Below are positions 33,984 to 45,565 of a stretch of 64,000 bases of DNA, piece by piece. The notes under the pieces are model-generated. The model saw only the letters and a list, made by a program, of their open reading frames with translations, ran no database searches and was not told the DNA's origin. The DNA lies in NCBI GenBank assembly GCA_964403415.1, contig CAYOFF010000003.1, forward strand, positions 14,389-78,388, read 5' to 3'. Both the position numbers and the translations under genes were made by a program. The stretch is from CAYOFF01 sp964403415 (GTDB taxonomy: Bacteria > Patescibacteriota > Gracilibacteria > Absconditabacterales > Absconditicoccaceae). How positions within the stretch are numbered: position 1 is the stretch's first letter; the number at the start of each line of letters is the position of its first letter.

Positions 33984-35558
33984 ATGGCTATGCTTAGGTT
34001 TGCAAAACAGCGGCTTCTGCACACATTTTCTCTTGATGCCAGAGGACTAGGGATCTTTAGAATTCTTCTTGGTCTCCTTGTACTTGCGGATCTTTTTATG
34101 AATGCGTCCTCTCTCTCATGACTCTTTGGAGCGCACAGCGTGCTCCCTCCTGATGTCGTTATGAGTAATTTCTTTGAGCAAAACTATCGAGGCATTCATG
34201 TGCTCTCTGGAGCGATACGATGGCAGTATATCCTTTTTGCTGTGCAGTGAATTTTTGCTGTGTGCCTCCTCATATGATGGCATACAAGAGCTGCCACCGT
34301 AGGCACATGGATTCTCCTCTCTTCACTGCAAGGAGCAAATCCACTTATCATCAATAGCTGAGATATTCTTCTTAGACTACTCTTATTTCGAGGCATCTTT
34401 TTGCCACTCGGAGAACGATATAGTTTGGATGCAACACACAAAACCTCAAAAGACAAACATCTCAATATATCATCTCATGCGCCATACCAGGTGTTTGGCG
34501 TAGCAACGTTGGGAATTATTCTGCAGGTTTTTTTTGTGTACGTGTTTTCGTATTTCCTCAAAACAGATCCTATCTGGACTCAAGAATTTAGTGCCACATA
34601 CTATGCGTTGAGTATAGATATGTTTGCAACTTCACGATGACAGTTACTCTATCAGCATCCTGTGGCTATGAAATGGTTAACTGCATTTGTTATCTATCTC
34701 GAGGGGTTTTGACCGTTGCTTTATCTGATTCCACGAAGACAACAATTTTTCAAGACACTTGTGTGTCTCATGTTTATGTGATTCCACCTAGGATTGTTTA
34801 TCACGATGCATATTTGACTATTTCCCCTTATCGGCATCGTTGCGTGGATACCGCTCCTTCCCTCATGGGTTTGGGATCGTACCGATCGTTTTGTTTCACA
34901 CATACTCTCTCTACTAGCTGGTAGCACTGGTCCCTCTGCGCGCCCTCACCAGAACGCCCTACATACAAACGCACTACATGCAGGAGTATCATCGTCAGTA
35001 TGAAATAATGCTCCGCATGTCCTACGTACTGGACGATGGTGAACACTCTGACTCATTGCAATCATCCTCTATATCACATTTCGAAATATCAGATGACTTG
35101 ATTTCGAGAAGTACCAAACATACTTCCCTGCTACAGCAAATAAGTTTTGATTTCTGCTAAGGATTGATCAGTATCGATCCATGTTTGCGCCGTATCCCAT
35201 GCGTGACGATGGCTGGTATGTGATAGCTGGCAAAAAAGTCGATGGATCACTCGTCAATATGCTACTCCCCGACCGTCCTGTCTCGTATACTCAGAAACCT
35301 TCACATGAAGATCTTGTCCGCATGTTTCCTCACGAGAAGTGGCGCAAGCTCCTCAACAATCTTTGGTTCAAGAAGAATGCGTCTTATAGATGATACTACC
35401 TAGCGTATCTTTGCTGGGATCGAAACAGGCGCAATACTGATCTCGATCGTGTCTCCTCAATTGTGATGAGTTATATTGTCGAAATGTCTGAGCCAGACTA
35501 CAAGACCGACCCTCTCCAAAGAGTTGATCTGTTTGATGAGTATGTGTGTGGGAGATAA
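33984..35558 (+). CDS. HTTM-domain membrane protein (vitamin K carboxylase-like)
   Basis: 524 residues. Begins with a short basic leader and LGIFRILLGLLVLADLF, the starting helix of the HTTM domain (horizontally transferred transmembrane domain, related to gamma-glutamyl carboxylase membrane regions). About six to eight membrane segments up to residue 310, e.g. FGVATLGIILQVFFVYVFSYF and LYLIPRRQQFF, then a soluble C-terminal part (about 400-524) with MFAPYPMRDDGWYVI. No catalytic assignment is possible. UGA codons occur throughout. 26 bases separate it from the preceding symporter gene. Confidence 0.75.
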
Positions 35559-35611
35559 ATATTTCCACGCCTACAATATCTCACTAGATATATATTTTGG
35601 TGTAAAAAAAA

Positions 35612-35684
35612 TACCCCCACCACGACTCGAACGTGGATCTGATTCTTAGGAGGAACCCGTTCTATCCTGTTGAACTATGGGAGC
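35612..35684 (-). tRNA. tRNA-Arg (anticodon CCU)
   Basis: Cloverleaf on the minus strand: acceptor GCTCCCA / TGGGGGT with two G-U pairs, D arm GTTC-AACAGGATA-GAAC, anticodon stem GGTTC / GAATC with loop CTCCTAA (anticodon CCT), and T arm CCACG-TTCGAGT-CGTGG. CCA is not encoded. A run of eight T follows directly (plus 35604-35611). Confidence 0.93.
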
Positions 35685-35712
35685 ATCTACAAAGCTTCTT
35701 TTCTGCATAGCG

Positions 35713-35726
35713 CCTGCGTAAGCAGG
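35713..35726 (-). terminator. Small hairpin after the PAP2 gene
   Basis: CCTGC-GTAA-GCAGG stem-loop between the PAP2 stop (35729) and the tRNA. No clear T tract follows, so it could be a weak terminator or a processing site. Confidence 0.35.
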
Positions 35727-35728
35727 TA

Positions 35729-36400
35729 CTATGAGCGCTTTCGTAGGCGTCATAGTAGATATTTCTCCAGTGATATCAATGGGTGTGCGATATATCTCTC
35801 GTAGAGCTTTCGGAGGCTGCTTCAGATGAGCAGACTTGCGCAGCCGACGCCCACGGCCGTCCCTACCAGTACGTCTGTGGGCCGATGGACGGCGACGGCG
35901 ACTCTTGAGAAAGACATGGTCGCCGTCGCTAGCCAAAAGAAGCCACTCATCCGATAGAGGGCTTTGTTCTTTGTTTTTGCGGCTCGGATGAGTGTCGCCA
36001 TAGCAATAGCTGCCGACACCGCTGCATGATCCGAAGGAAATGGATCTGTCGGCAGATGAGACAGCAACAGATCTTCTTTGTTGGTGATATAGGTCTCCGG
36101 CCTGTTTTTCTCTGTTATCGTTTGAATCACAATATTTATGCCTGTTGCGAATACCGCACTTCCAAAAATCCCAAGCGCACCGAGCTTTTCTTCCATGCCT
36201 CATGAGAGTTTACGTGTATATCCTTTCCATATTCATACCCCATATAGCACGACTAGAAACACGGGATACGTAAATACAAAAATATCTGCTAGTACAGGAA
36301 CCATTACTTTGGTTATTGTATGTGCATTTACTCGCGTATTGAGCTGTAGCATAAGTTCACTTCATCGTATAGGCTCTGAAATCGGTATCGGGAATGTCAT
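35729..36400 (-). CDS. PAP2-family phosphatase
   Basis: 223 residues with about five membrane helices. The PAP2 triad is present: KNRPET (K-x6-RP-like), LPTDPFPSDHAAVSAA (PSxH) and SRVAVAVHRPTDVLVG (SR-x5-H-x3-D). Such enzymes dephosphorylate undecaprenyl pyrophosphate or lipid phosphates. The C-terminal 30 residues are basic. It ends just before the tRNA-Arg gene on the same strand. Confidence 0.88.
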
Positions 36401-36441
36401 ATCGTATGGTGATAATACAAAAACGACTTCTTACACATAAA

Positions 36442-37194
36442 CTATATTTTCTTCTGTATCTTCTTCTTTTTCATACCTGATTTCTCTTTTGTTCATGTAT
36501 CTTTACTCAAGATATACTCTCTGTACCACACACACATATCCGTCAGCGGACACCTGTAACACTCTGGCTTCTGCGCCTTACACAAATATCTTCCAAAATA
36601 AATAACTACACGATGCGCCATGTCCTTATAGGAATCTGGGATAATCTTTTCAAGGAGATGTGATGTTTGTTCAGGACTTGTTGTCTGGACAATACCAAGT
36701 CTATACATTACCCTCTGGACGTGCGTATCGACCGCCACAAACTTCTTCCCATAGAGCACATACAGCACCACTTTTGCTGTTTTGATACCGACCCCTGCGA
36801 GCTTTGTCATTTCTTCAAGCGTGTCTGGGATCTCTCCTCCTCTCTCGATCAGTTGTTGACTCATCTTTACGAGGTTTTTGGTTTTGGAAACATGCAAGCC
36901 CACCGTCTTGATGTACTCTTTGACGCCTGATTCTCCAAGACGTACGACATCCTCTGGAGTCTTGGCTACTTCAAAAAACGCCTTTGTCACTTTGTTGACC
37001 TGCTTGTCTGTCGTCTGCGCACTGAGCATAACCGCCATCAGAAGTTCAAATGGCGTCTTGTAGTTGAGCTCTGTGAGCGGATAGTCGCCAAAAAGTATGT
37101 TCATCTCTTCAAGCGCCTTGACTGCTCTGGCTGTTGAAGTACGTTCCTTTGAGGCGCTTGCTGTTATTTTCTTTGGGGATGCTGTAGGAGACAT
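36442..37194 (-). CDS. nth: Endonuclease III
   Basis: 250 residues. DNA glycosylase/AP lyase for oxidised pyrimidines. Helix-hairpin-helix LAGVGIKTAKVVLYV holds the catalytic Lys (family LPGVGRKTA); VAVDTHVQRV holds the catalytic Asp. The Fe-S loop CKAQKPECYRCPLTDMC has the C-x6-C-x2-C-x5-C spacing. The N-terminal 25 residues are Ser/Thr/Lys-rich and the C-terminus continues past a UGA into a Lys-rich tail (GMKKKKIQKKI). It diverges from murB. Confidence 0.95.
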
Positions 37195-37284
37195 AATACA
37201 TCACAATACAAAAAATGTCCGTTGATCATCTTACCTGTTTGCGTATACTACTGAGATCTTTCATAAATTCACCAGCAAATTATC

Positions 37285-38334
37285 ATGCAGATACAAGCCA
37301 ATGTTTCACTCCTTGCGTACAATACCTTCAAAGTTCCTTGTGTAGCGCAGTCGTTCGTCGCAGTTCGCTCTGTGGATGATGTTTTTGAGCTTATTTGTAC
37401 ACATACCTCCCTCCTCCAAACACAACGTTTTCTTGTGCTGTGATGAGGATCAAATATGCTTTTTACTACCGACGTTTTTGATGGGCTTATTATCAAAAAC
37501 GAACTTCTCTGAAAAGAGATTCTTCATCAGGACACTCATACCGTGACACTCAAGGTAGGTGGCGGTGAGTGACGAGATGCGTTTGTGAAATGGACGCTCG
37601 CACAAGGCTATGCAGGACTCGAAAATCTCATCAGTATTCCTGGGACGGTTTGAGCAGCTCCTGTCCAGAATATCGGCGCCTATGGGAAAGAGATCAATGA
37701 GCATATCGTCGAAGTCCATGGTATAGATCTGACAGATCCTAGTGCTACGTTACAGATACTTCCTGCAGATGCGTGTCTTTTTGGTTACCGTGATAGTATT
37801 TTCAAACACGCGCTTGCTGGGCATTTTTTGATTACACATGTTGTGTTTACGTTACAGAAATATGATCCTGATACGTATTTTCCCAACGCCAACTACCCTG
37901 ATGTCACCAAGAGACTTGAGAGCGATGGTCTGACTATTGCGGATCTGAGTCCAACACGCCTTGCGCAGATTATTGCTGAGATCAGAGCTAGTAAATTCCC
38001 TGACCTTGGGACATATGGTACCGCATGAAGTTTTTTCAAAAATCTGATTATCACTCCAGAGCAGTTTGAGCAGTTCAAGGGTCGTTACCCAGAAGTAACC
38101 GCCTACCCTGTCGATGGAGGCTTCAAGATCCCTACGTGATGGATTATTGACCATGCCATTGGTCGAAAAGGCAAACGCATCGGAAACGTCTGATGTTGGG
38201 ACAAACAAGCTCTTGTAGTAACCAATTATGGCTGAGCCACAGGACCAGAAATTGTTGCCTTTAGCAAAACCCTCCAGGCAGAAGTTCGCGAAAAGTGTGG
38301 CGTAGATATAGAGGCAGAGGTGAACTTCGTGTAG
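37285..38334 (+). CDS. murB: UDP-N-acetylenolpyruvoylglucosamine reductase
   Basis: 349 residues, type I (E. coli-like) MurB, the FAD enzyme making UDP-MurNAc. Motifs: YNTFKVPC, VLGGGSNML (two glycines are UGA), GLENLISIPGTVGAAPVQN followed by IGAYG, GYRDSIFK, and GSFFKNLII with the catalytic Ser. The C-terminal substrate-loop domain (PGTAWLI-like: KIPTGWIID) is present. Convergent with lepA: stops are three bases apart. Confidence 0.94.
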
Positions 38335-38337
38335 CTT

Positions 38338-40332
38338 TTACTTCGCCACCATCTTGATAAAGATATCACTAGGCACATTTACAGATCACATAGCTTTCAT
38401 TTTCTTTTTTCACTCTTTTTGCTTTTGGAGAAGTTTTCTTTTTCTACTGACGTCTCAGCCATAACACTTGGCGAGGACGTCTTTTTTGATAGCAGAAATT
38501 GTCTCTCTTGCGATCATTTTGTTGCCCACACCTGCCTGAAGCGGTATCGCGAATAAGTGCTTAGGAATAAGCGTTTTGAGCTTTTCGACAAGCTCTTTGC
38601 CGGCATGATATGCTTTGGACTCGTGCACTACTAGACTAAATGCTTCTACCTTCTCACCATTGATATAAATATCCAGTCTCACCAAATCAGATGCTTCGAA
38701 TGTTTTGAACTCATAGTTCATGGTGGCATATCACTTTGTGGCAGACTTTAGGCTATCATAAAAATCTATAATAATCTCACCCATCGGTAGTATATATCTT
38801 CGCAATACTCTTTGTTTGTCGAGGTATTCCATGCCGAGCATGCGCCCCCTATACTCCTGCGCTAGTCACATGATATTTCCAGAAAACTCTTCAGGTCATA
38901 CGATTTCTACCTCTACAAGAGGTTCTCTGATCTCTTCTATGTTTCACTGTTCTGGCATATCTCCTCCCGATTTTACTACAAGCCATGGCTTGAGCTCTGC
39001 ACCATACTTGCTGAATATTTCCTCATCAAAAAGACCGTCTATATCTGCATCTGGAATAATATACTTGATGTATCCTCCGCTGATCACATCTTTGATATTT
39101 GTTTCTGCCAGGATGCGCTCGTCTTTGAGATATTTGCTTTTGATAAGATAGGTTACGGTCGGCGTCGTAAAGATCGTATCCATATTGTACTCTCTAAGCA
39201 GACGCTCCCTAATAATATCCATATGTAATGTCCCTAAGAAACCGCATCTAAACCCATGCCCCATCGCTTGTGACTGCTCGTACTCATATGCTATTGCACT
39301 GTCATTGAGTGATAATTTTTCGAATGACTCTTTGAGTTTTTCGTAATCACTTGTGTCGATGGGATACACTCATGCGTAAACATATGGTTTGCTTTTTTTG
39401 AATCCTGGCAGCACATACTTGTGAAATATATCGTATGACTTGATCGTCTGTCCTGATGTTTTTCCAAAACCTACGATCGTATCACCTATCTTTGCGTCTC
39501 TCACAGATTTTTGTCATGTTACGAGATATCAGATTTGACCTGCTGTTAGCTGTTTGTCTTTGGTATACGATGGGCAAAAATATCCGACCTCTGTCGGCGC
39601 GATTGTTTTTTCGGAGTAAATGAAATGCACCTGGTCTCCTGCACGCAATGTTCCTTCCATTACTTTGATGTATGCTACGACTCACTTGTACTGATCGAAG
39701 ACACTATCAAAAATCAATGCTCTCGCGACACCTGCTGATGGTTCGTTTTTGTCATGATCTCTCTGATGTGCCCGGAATTTGTTGACGTGTTTTTCCTGAA
39801 AGGTATATGGATCATCAATTCTCTCTATGATCGCATCAAGAACATTATCGACGTTTGCACCTGTTTTTGCCGAGACTGCAATGATATCATTTTTGTCGAC
39901 ACCTAATAGATGCTCTAGCTCCTTCGCGACACGTTCTGGATCTGCAGCTGGCAGGTCTATTTTGTTGAGCACAGGTATAATCTCTATTCACTGGTCTAAA
40001 GCCATGTATAGCGTCGAGAGTGTTTGTGCCTGGATGCCCTGACTTGCATCTACGAGCAATACTACTCCCTCGACTGCTGCAAGCGATCTAGAAACTTCAT
40101 ACTGAAAATCCACATGCCCTGGCGTATCGATAAGATTGAGTTCATATCATTTTCGCTGCATTCTTGCAGGAGTCAGCTTGATAGTAATTCCTCTCTCCTT
40201 CTCAAGATCCATCGTGTCCAGCATTTGTTTCCCTGCTGAAGAAACGGTTCCTGTGAGCTCGAGCATACGGTCAGCAAGCGTCGACTTCCCGTGATCAATA
40301 TGCGCTATAATACAAAAGTTTCTAATTTTCAT
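38338..40332 (-). CDS. lepA: Elongation factor 4 (LepA)
   Basis: 664 residues. EF4 is a ribosome GTPase acting on stalled or mistranslocated ribosomes. G domain: IAHIDHGKSTLADRM, LEKERGITIK, IDTPGHVDF, NKIDLP, SAKTG. EF4-specific C-terminus: GVGNKMIARETISAIKKD and the basic tail (SRKRKLLQKQKEGKKKM) followed by GSVNVPSDIFI. It is about 65 residues longer than typical LepA; an extra segment of about 40 residues sits after the FLGTLHMDIIRERL block. Start ATG at 40332 gives the standard N-terminus. Confidence 0.95.
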
Positions 40333-40391
40333 CTCTCTACTTCACAGTATCAAAAAAATAAATCTTTAGTTTATATACTCGGGTTCTTGAT

Positions 40392-41522
40392 CTACACACT
40401 CAACACATATCTCAACACCTGATCTACATCGCTATATGTCTGCGATGCGTAGTAGGTCATTGCAACTCTGTGTCTGAGAACAGATAATGCGACGTGATCA
40501 ATATCGCTACGCATAACATGTTTTCTTCATGCAAGATAAGCAACTGCTTTGGCAGCTTGTACAAGTGCGAGCGACGCTCTAGGAGAAGCGCCATAGGCGA
40601 AGAGTTGTGTCGCTAGTCTCGTTCTTCTTACAAGCTGAACCACCTCGTTGATAAGCTCGTCACTAACCGCAATACCACGTACATCTTCCTGCATTGCAAT
40701 GATATCTTTTGCTCAGAGCTTTTGGTGGTCTTTGAGGTTCGCATGGTGTTGCGCTTCGCGCAACATCTCTACTTCTTCGTGCTGCTCAGGGTACGTCACG
40801 ATAATCTTACACAAAAACCTGTCGACCTGTGCCTCAGGGAGTGGATACGTACCTTCGTGGTCGAGTGGATTTTGTGTAGCAAGCACGAAGAATGGCTGAG
40901 GCAATGCAAGTGTCTTTCCTCAGATCGTCACTTGCTGCTCTTGCATTGCCTCCAAGAGTGCCGCTTGCACCTTTGGGGTAGTTCTGTTTATTTCGTCTGC
41001 CAGGACAATATGAGCAAACAGCGGTCCTGGCACTACTTCAAACTTTTTGGTTTCATGATGGAACACCTCGCTCCCTGTTAGGTCGCTCGGCAACATATCA
41101 GGCGTACACTGTACTCTCTTGCAGTCCACGTGGAGGAGATCTGCAAGTGTCGTCACTGTCTTGGTCTTCGCGAGTCCTGGTACTCACTCTATGAGAATAT
41201 GTCCTCCCGTAAACAACCCTATCAATAATCAGTTGATAAGACCGTCCTGACCGATGACTTTGGTATGTATTGCTTGTTTGAGTAATGCAAGCTGCTCGTC
41301 TTTGACGGCTACTGCGGCCAATGAACTTGGAAATTTTTCCTCTCGTCATGCGATGTCTATTTTTGTGAGATCGTGTTGTACGTGTCACTGTCATGCACGT
41401 GCGTGTTTTTCTTTATCTTGTTGACTCATCTTTTCGAGTGGCTGCTCTTCTTTTTTGAGCAAATACACAAAAAATGTAAATGCTATCGCTACCAGAAGAA
41501 AAATAATTCGCGTCATTCACAT
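40392..41522 (-). CDS. MoxR-family AAA+ ATPase with N-terminal membrane anchor
   Basis: 376 residues from ATG 41522 (preceded by an AGAGACG site). MoxR motifs: GHILIEGVPGLAKTKT (Walker A), LPSDLTGSEVF, HIVLADEINRTTPKVQAALLE (Walker B), ATQNPLDHEGTYPLPEAQVD and DRFL, with the C-terminal lid ASPRASLALV. Upstream of the usual start region the frame stays open and encodes a hydrophobic helix (RIIFLLVAIAFTFFVYLL) then KKEEQPLEK. Starting at ATG 41429 would remove the helix. MoxR proteins act as chaperones with vWA partners, so the vWA protein encoded at 28805-29809 is a candidate partner. Confidence 0.85.
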
Positions 41523-41547
41523 CGTCTCTATGAGAAACGGGATAAAA

Positions 41548-43026
41548 CTATTGTCCTTTTGCTTGTAATGATATTACAAGTTCTTTGCCATCGCTTTCTG
41601 TATGAATATCACCGTATATTACTGTTCATACAATATCCTGCTGTTGTTGTCCTGCCACTCATCACATCAATCATGCAGGAGAGAGTGCTCAGAGAGACTG
41701 CTGCAACATTGCGCTATTGAGTACAAAGCTCATGTATGACGTCGGGGTATAGGTAAGCTGTACGTTGTTGCTTTTTTGTTGAGATGGTTGCTGTGTACCG
41801 AGGATATCTATTTGTGTACCCTCACCCGTCTGTGTAACGGTAAGTACCGGGAAGTTCATTCCTCATGTGCCACCAAGCGTTACCATCCAACGTGACACCT
41901 GCTGTCCTTGCTCCATACGTACAGATCACGTGCCACTGTATGCCTCCAGCAATGTACGTACAAATGGGGCTATTTTTTGGAAGATCGTATAGAGTCATTT
42001 GTCTGCTACGACCACACGAATACCCATACCAGGCACAGTGCCTGTTGGCGCTACGGTGATACTCAATGCTCATTTCGCTATATTCGCTAGTGACTGTCGG
42101 TCATTAGGTCCGAGTACACCTGCGTAGTCTCCCCCGGCTTGTTGGGCCAGTAGCGGCAATAATCACGTCACCTGTGTTTCATTGATGCCAAACAATCCCA
42201 ATAGATCATGTAGCTCCACATAGAGTGCAACGTCTTCTGGCACATTCTTTCAGAGTACCGGAACGAATGCCGTCTTTGGCTCCTTGAGCATGTGTTCTTT
42301 GAAACGGAAAATTATTTTTGCTTGTTGGGTATCTTTACCTAGACGTGATCGAGCATATGTTCATTGTAGTTTATCCGCGAACTGCTGTACAAACGGATTT
42401 GTCTGTCCCTGCAGTAATCCTCATGGCTGCGACAAAAAACCGATATGCGCATGATTCTCCACAAACGCATCTATAAAATCCTCCCCGACTTCGTCCTCTA
42501 ACGCCGACCCACTCGTATAGTCATGCAAATATTCTAGCGAAAGCTTATCACCATATACATAACGACTTCACCCTAGACGCTCATATGCTACGTCTTCACC
42601 TGTTGCAAGAATTCACATCTCTTTTGCTTTCTCAAACGAGAAGTCATCACGAACATCCAAAAACAATAATACAAAAGCGTCTTCTTCACCGCCTCCCTGA
42701 GGTGCGTACTGCCATACGACAAGTTCGTTGGTTGTTGCAAGAAGTTCTTTGGTACCACTCAATGATGTAATATTTCATACTTTCTGAAGTCATTCATACA
42801 TCTCGTCATCTGGCACTGCATAGAGTACCTGATCGTATACGCCTGGCACTTCAGACAAGAGAGACGCACCTACAGCACGATTATGCTGAAATCGTCGCCC
42901 CGCAAATCATGCTACCACAGCCAGTAATCACAATCATCCTATGAGGGCATAGTTTTTGTTTTTTATACTGCCTCTTGCTGTTTTGGGGTGAGTTATTTTG
43001 TGTTCGTTTGTTTTGTGTCCAGTCAT
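41548..43026 (-). CDS. Membrane-anchored protein of unknown function (DUF3352-like pattern)
   Basis: 492 residues. Basic N-terminus, one membrane helix (LIGGLGLLAVVAGFAG, about residues 27-42) and a large extracytoplasmic part with repeated FVxxFxxLL / VALYVELHDLLG patterns, similar in kind to DUF3352 proteins; this resemblance is by pattern only. No enzymatic motif. Very many glycines are UGA. Its start overlaps the end of the cytidylate kinase gene by 34 bases, and it ends 25 bases before moxR, so all three are probably co-transcribed. Confidence 0.7.
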
Positions 43027-43577
43027 TGTGTTTTCAAAAATAAACTAAATGCTTCTAGTATTTTTTCTGTCACTTGTTCTGGCGTTAACTCTCCTGTATC
43101 CACTACGAGATCATACTTGGTCATGTCTCGCATATCTATGTCGTAGAGTTCGATGTATGCGTTACGCGTTTTTTCGTCTCTTTGTTGTGTCATCTCATAG
43201 ACGTGTTCGAGAGACTCGTTTGCATCTTCTTCTCTCTGATGTTCAAAAATTCTCTGCGCTGCTATGTGTCGATCCAGGGTGAGATAGACGTTGAATCCAT
43301 CTGGTTGATTGTAAAATCACAATCTACTTTCTAGCACTACTTTGCTATTGAGCGGCAAATTTTGCTGGTATGCTTCATATTTCAAATCATATTCGTGCTG
43401 TAAGGCGGGATTTTCATATCACCTCTGATCAAACTCAGATATGGTTATTCACATTTCCTGCGCAAGTTTTCTCTTGATAGCACCTATGCTAATCATTTCG
43501 TATCCCAGATGCTCCGCAAGTAATTTCGCCACTGTTGATTTTCACGCTCCCGGTCTTCCTCAAATAGTAAGTATCAT
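42993..43577 (-). CDS. cmk: Cytidylate kinase, archaeal type
   Basis: 194 residues. Phosphorylates CMP/dCMP. P-loop MILTIGGRPGAGKSTVAKLL has two glycines encoded by UGA. The sequence follows the short archaeal Cmk (AAA_18-like) plan: MISIGAIKRKLAQEMGITI, EFDQRGYENP, VVLESRL, IAAQRIFEHQREED and RNAYIELYDIDMRDMTKYDLVVDT. The start ATG directly follows the upstream TAG (TAGATG). It ends overlapping the next gene. Confidence 0.88.
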
Positions 43578-44147
43578 CTAACGCACAATATCTAAAGCAA
43601 CCGACATTCCTGTCGTAATGCTCCTGTGTATACTTATCCCGGCGTTGAGTTCAACCACATAGCGTGCTGATGTAGCATTTGGTCCATACGCAGGGCATGG
43701 ATCGGCTTTGCATGGCGGTACACTGTGCTCTATATGAATAATTTTCTTATCTTCGCCGATCCATAACATATCCAGGGGAATCAACGTATTTTTCATCCAA
43801 AACGAGTGATTCCCCTCCTCATCAAATACGAAAACCATACCTCCATCTTCTGCTAGGTGTTTTCTATACATTAGCCCTGTTGCGCGCTCTGTCGGACTAT
43901 CCGCGACTTCCAGCCAAAAACACGCTGTCCCAAAACACGCTCTGGATCATGTCCCTCCTCGCGATTCTCATGGGACCAATGCTACTTGTTCTTCTCCTCC
44001 TTTATCTGGCGCTGCCTCCAACGGCCTACTTGTTACTGGTCTCTGCATTATAGGATGAGACTCCTCTCACCACAATGAGCATCAGCTTAGCAGCATACTT
44101 GCGCTCATTGTGCAGAGGAGTCACACGAAAGAGACCAGTAGCGGCAT
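43578..44147 (-). other. Possible separate DUF192 lipoprotein (internal start at ATG 44147)
   Basis: Starting at ATG 44147 gives 189 residues with a classical lipoprotein signal: hydrophobic LVSFVGLLCTMSASMLLSGC with the lipobox LSGC, then SLWGEESHP and a DUF192 domain ending in MSVALDIVR. This is a plausible substrate for the Lgt encoded at 6841-7671. It would overlap nothing if the ligase ended at 44184, but that position is UGA. Confidence 0.5.
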
Positions 44148-45500
44148 ATATCCTTGTTGTTTTTTTCTATCTAGCCGCCAGTCTCACTGCCTACAGAGAT
44201 GCTCTGCATCTTCTTCATCCTCCAGTAGCAGCTTGACTGCCTCTTCGAGATAGATCGTATTTTGGCTTCATTTACACAGGATGATTACTTTTTTGGAGGA
44301 TGTGGCGAGATCTTCTTCTACAGCTTTTCAGAGTTCTTGGCTTGTGTTGAAGATTTTGAATGTGGGCTTCTGGATGTGTTCGCGCGTGAGTTCATCAACA
44401 GCATAGTTGAGCATACTTTCTCCGAGAAGATAGAGACGATCTGCATTCCCGAGCTCATGCATGAGTTTTCTATGCTCGTCCTCAGTATATGTTCACAGCT
44501 CTCTCATCTCCCCCAGACACAGTCGGAGTTCATGATCCGGATAGAGACGTTGTTGCAGTTCTTGTACATTGGTAAGCATCTTGCGCATGCTCTGTGGAGC
44601 TGCGTTATAACTTGAATCTATAAGTACACTGTCGTATTTTCAGCGAAAGATACTATATCTCGAATCCTGCAAATGTAGCGGAAAATAATATTTTTCACCC
44701 GCCCTGAGAAGATCTGCTACACCTCGTCTCTGCCCGAGAAGCCTTGCGATTAGTAATCACACGGCAATATATCACATATTTTCTTTTCCAAGCAATGATG
44801 TGTGCACTCCTATCGTCATGTCTCCTATGGTCACTTGGCTTGTTGCAAGTGGCAATCCTCCTGCATCCTTTTCGAGTGTATATGCGGCATATTTTGCACT
44901 CCCCTTGGTGTTTTCGTCAAAACTATACGTCATCATATCACCTTTGTAATGGGCAAGATGTGGCGCTAGCATCTCCTGCATTTCGAGTGGCACGCATACT
45001 ACTTCTTTTGCTGCTTTGAGTAGTTTTGCCTTCTGTCCAAGAATCACCTCCATGCTTCCCATTTGCATGGCATGCACTTTGTCGATCATCGTAAAGAGCG
45101 CTATATGTGGACGTACGATACTCAGCTCAATATCCATCTCTCCCACATAATCTATTCCATACTCCAAAAAAATAACATCATATGGTTTGCTGCTCAGCAC
45201 CATGCGTTTACAGATTTCTATTACTGCCTTGCATGTTCATCGTATTGTCGGTGTATATTCATCTATCTGTAGCAGCGCAAGCGCCAGTCACAACTCTGAG
45301 TTAAAATTTTTTTTGGAGGTCACAATACGCTGTTGCGGGAATATCTGTTGCAACACTTCGGTGACAATCATTCTACATGATGTCTTCCCTACACTTCCCG
45401 TTACACCTATTACGAACGGCTTATGACGTTTCGCAAAACTCCTCGCGCATGCTCTACAGAAACGATAAAATAACTGCTTGACCATGACCATAAAAATCAT
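43578..45500 (-). CDS. MurF-like Mur ligase, in frame with a C-terminal lipobox/DUF192 domain
   Basis: 640 codons without TAA or TAG. Residues 1-435: Mur ligase (MurF-type) lacking the N-terminal UDP-binding domain: FVIGVTGSVGKTSCRMI (ATP P-loop), VTSKKNFNSELGL, FLEYGIDYVGEMD, IDSSYNAAPQSM and VIILCKGSQNTIYLEE. A normal ligase would end about here (EDAEHLCRQ), but the next codon is UGA at 44184, a glycine in this code. The frame continues through DWRLDRKKQQGY into a hydrophobic segment with a lipobox (SMLLSGC), a linker and a DUF192 domain (ACFWLEVADSPTERATGLMY, HSFWMKNTLIPLDMLWIG). Either a true membrane-spanning fusion or two genes with an internal start at 44147. Confidence 0.75.
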
Positions 45501-45565
45501 AAAATGCTTCTATCAAAAGCTTTTTGATAAACGTATAGGTTTTGTAGATAAAAACAATTGATGTT

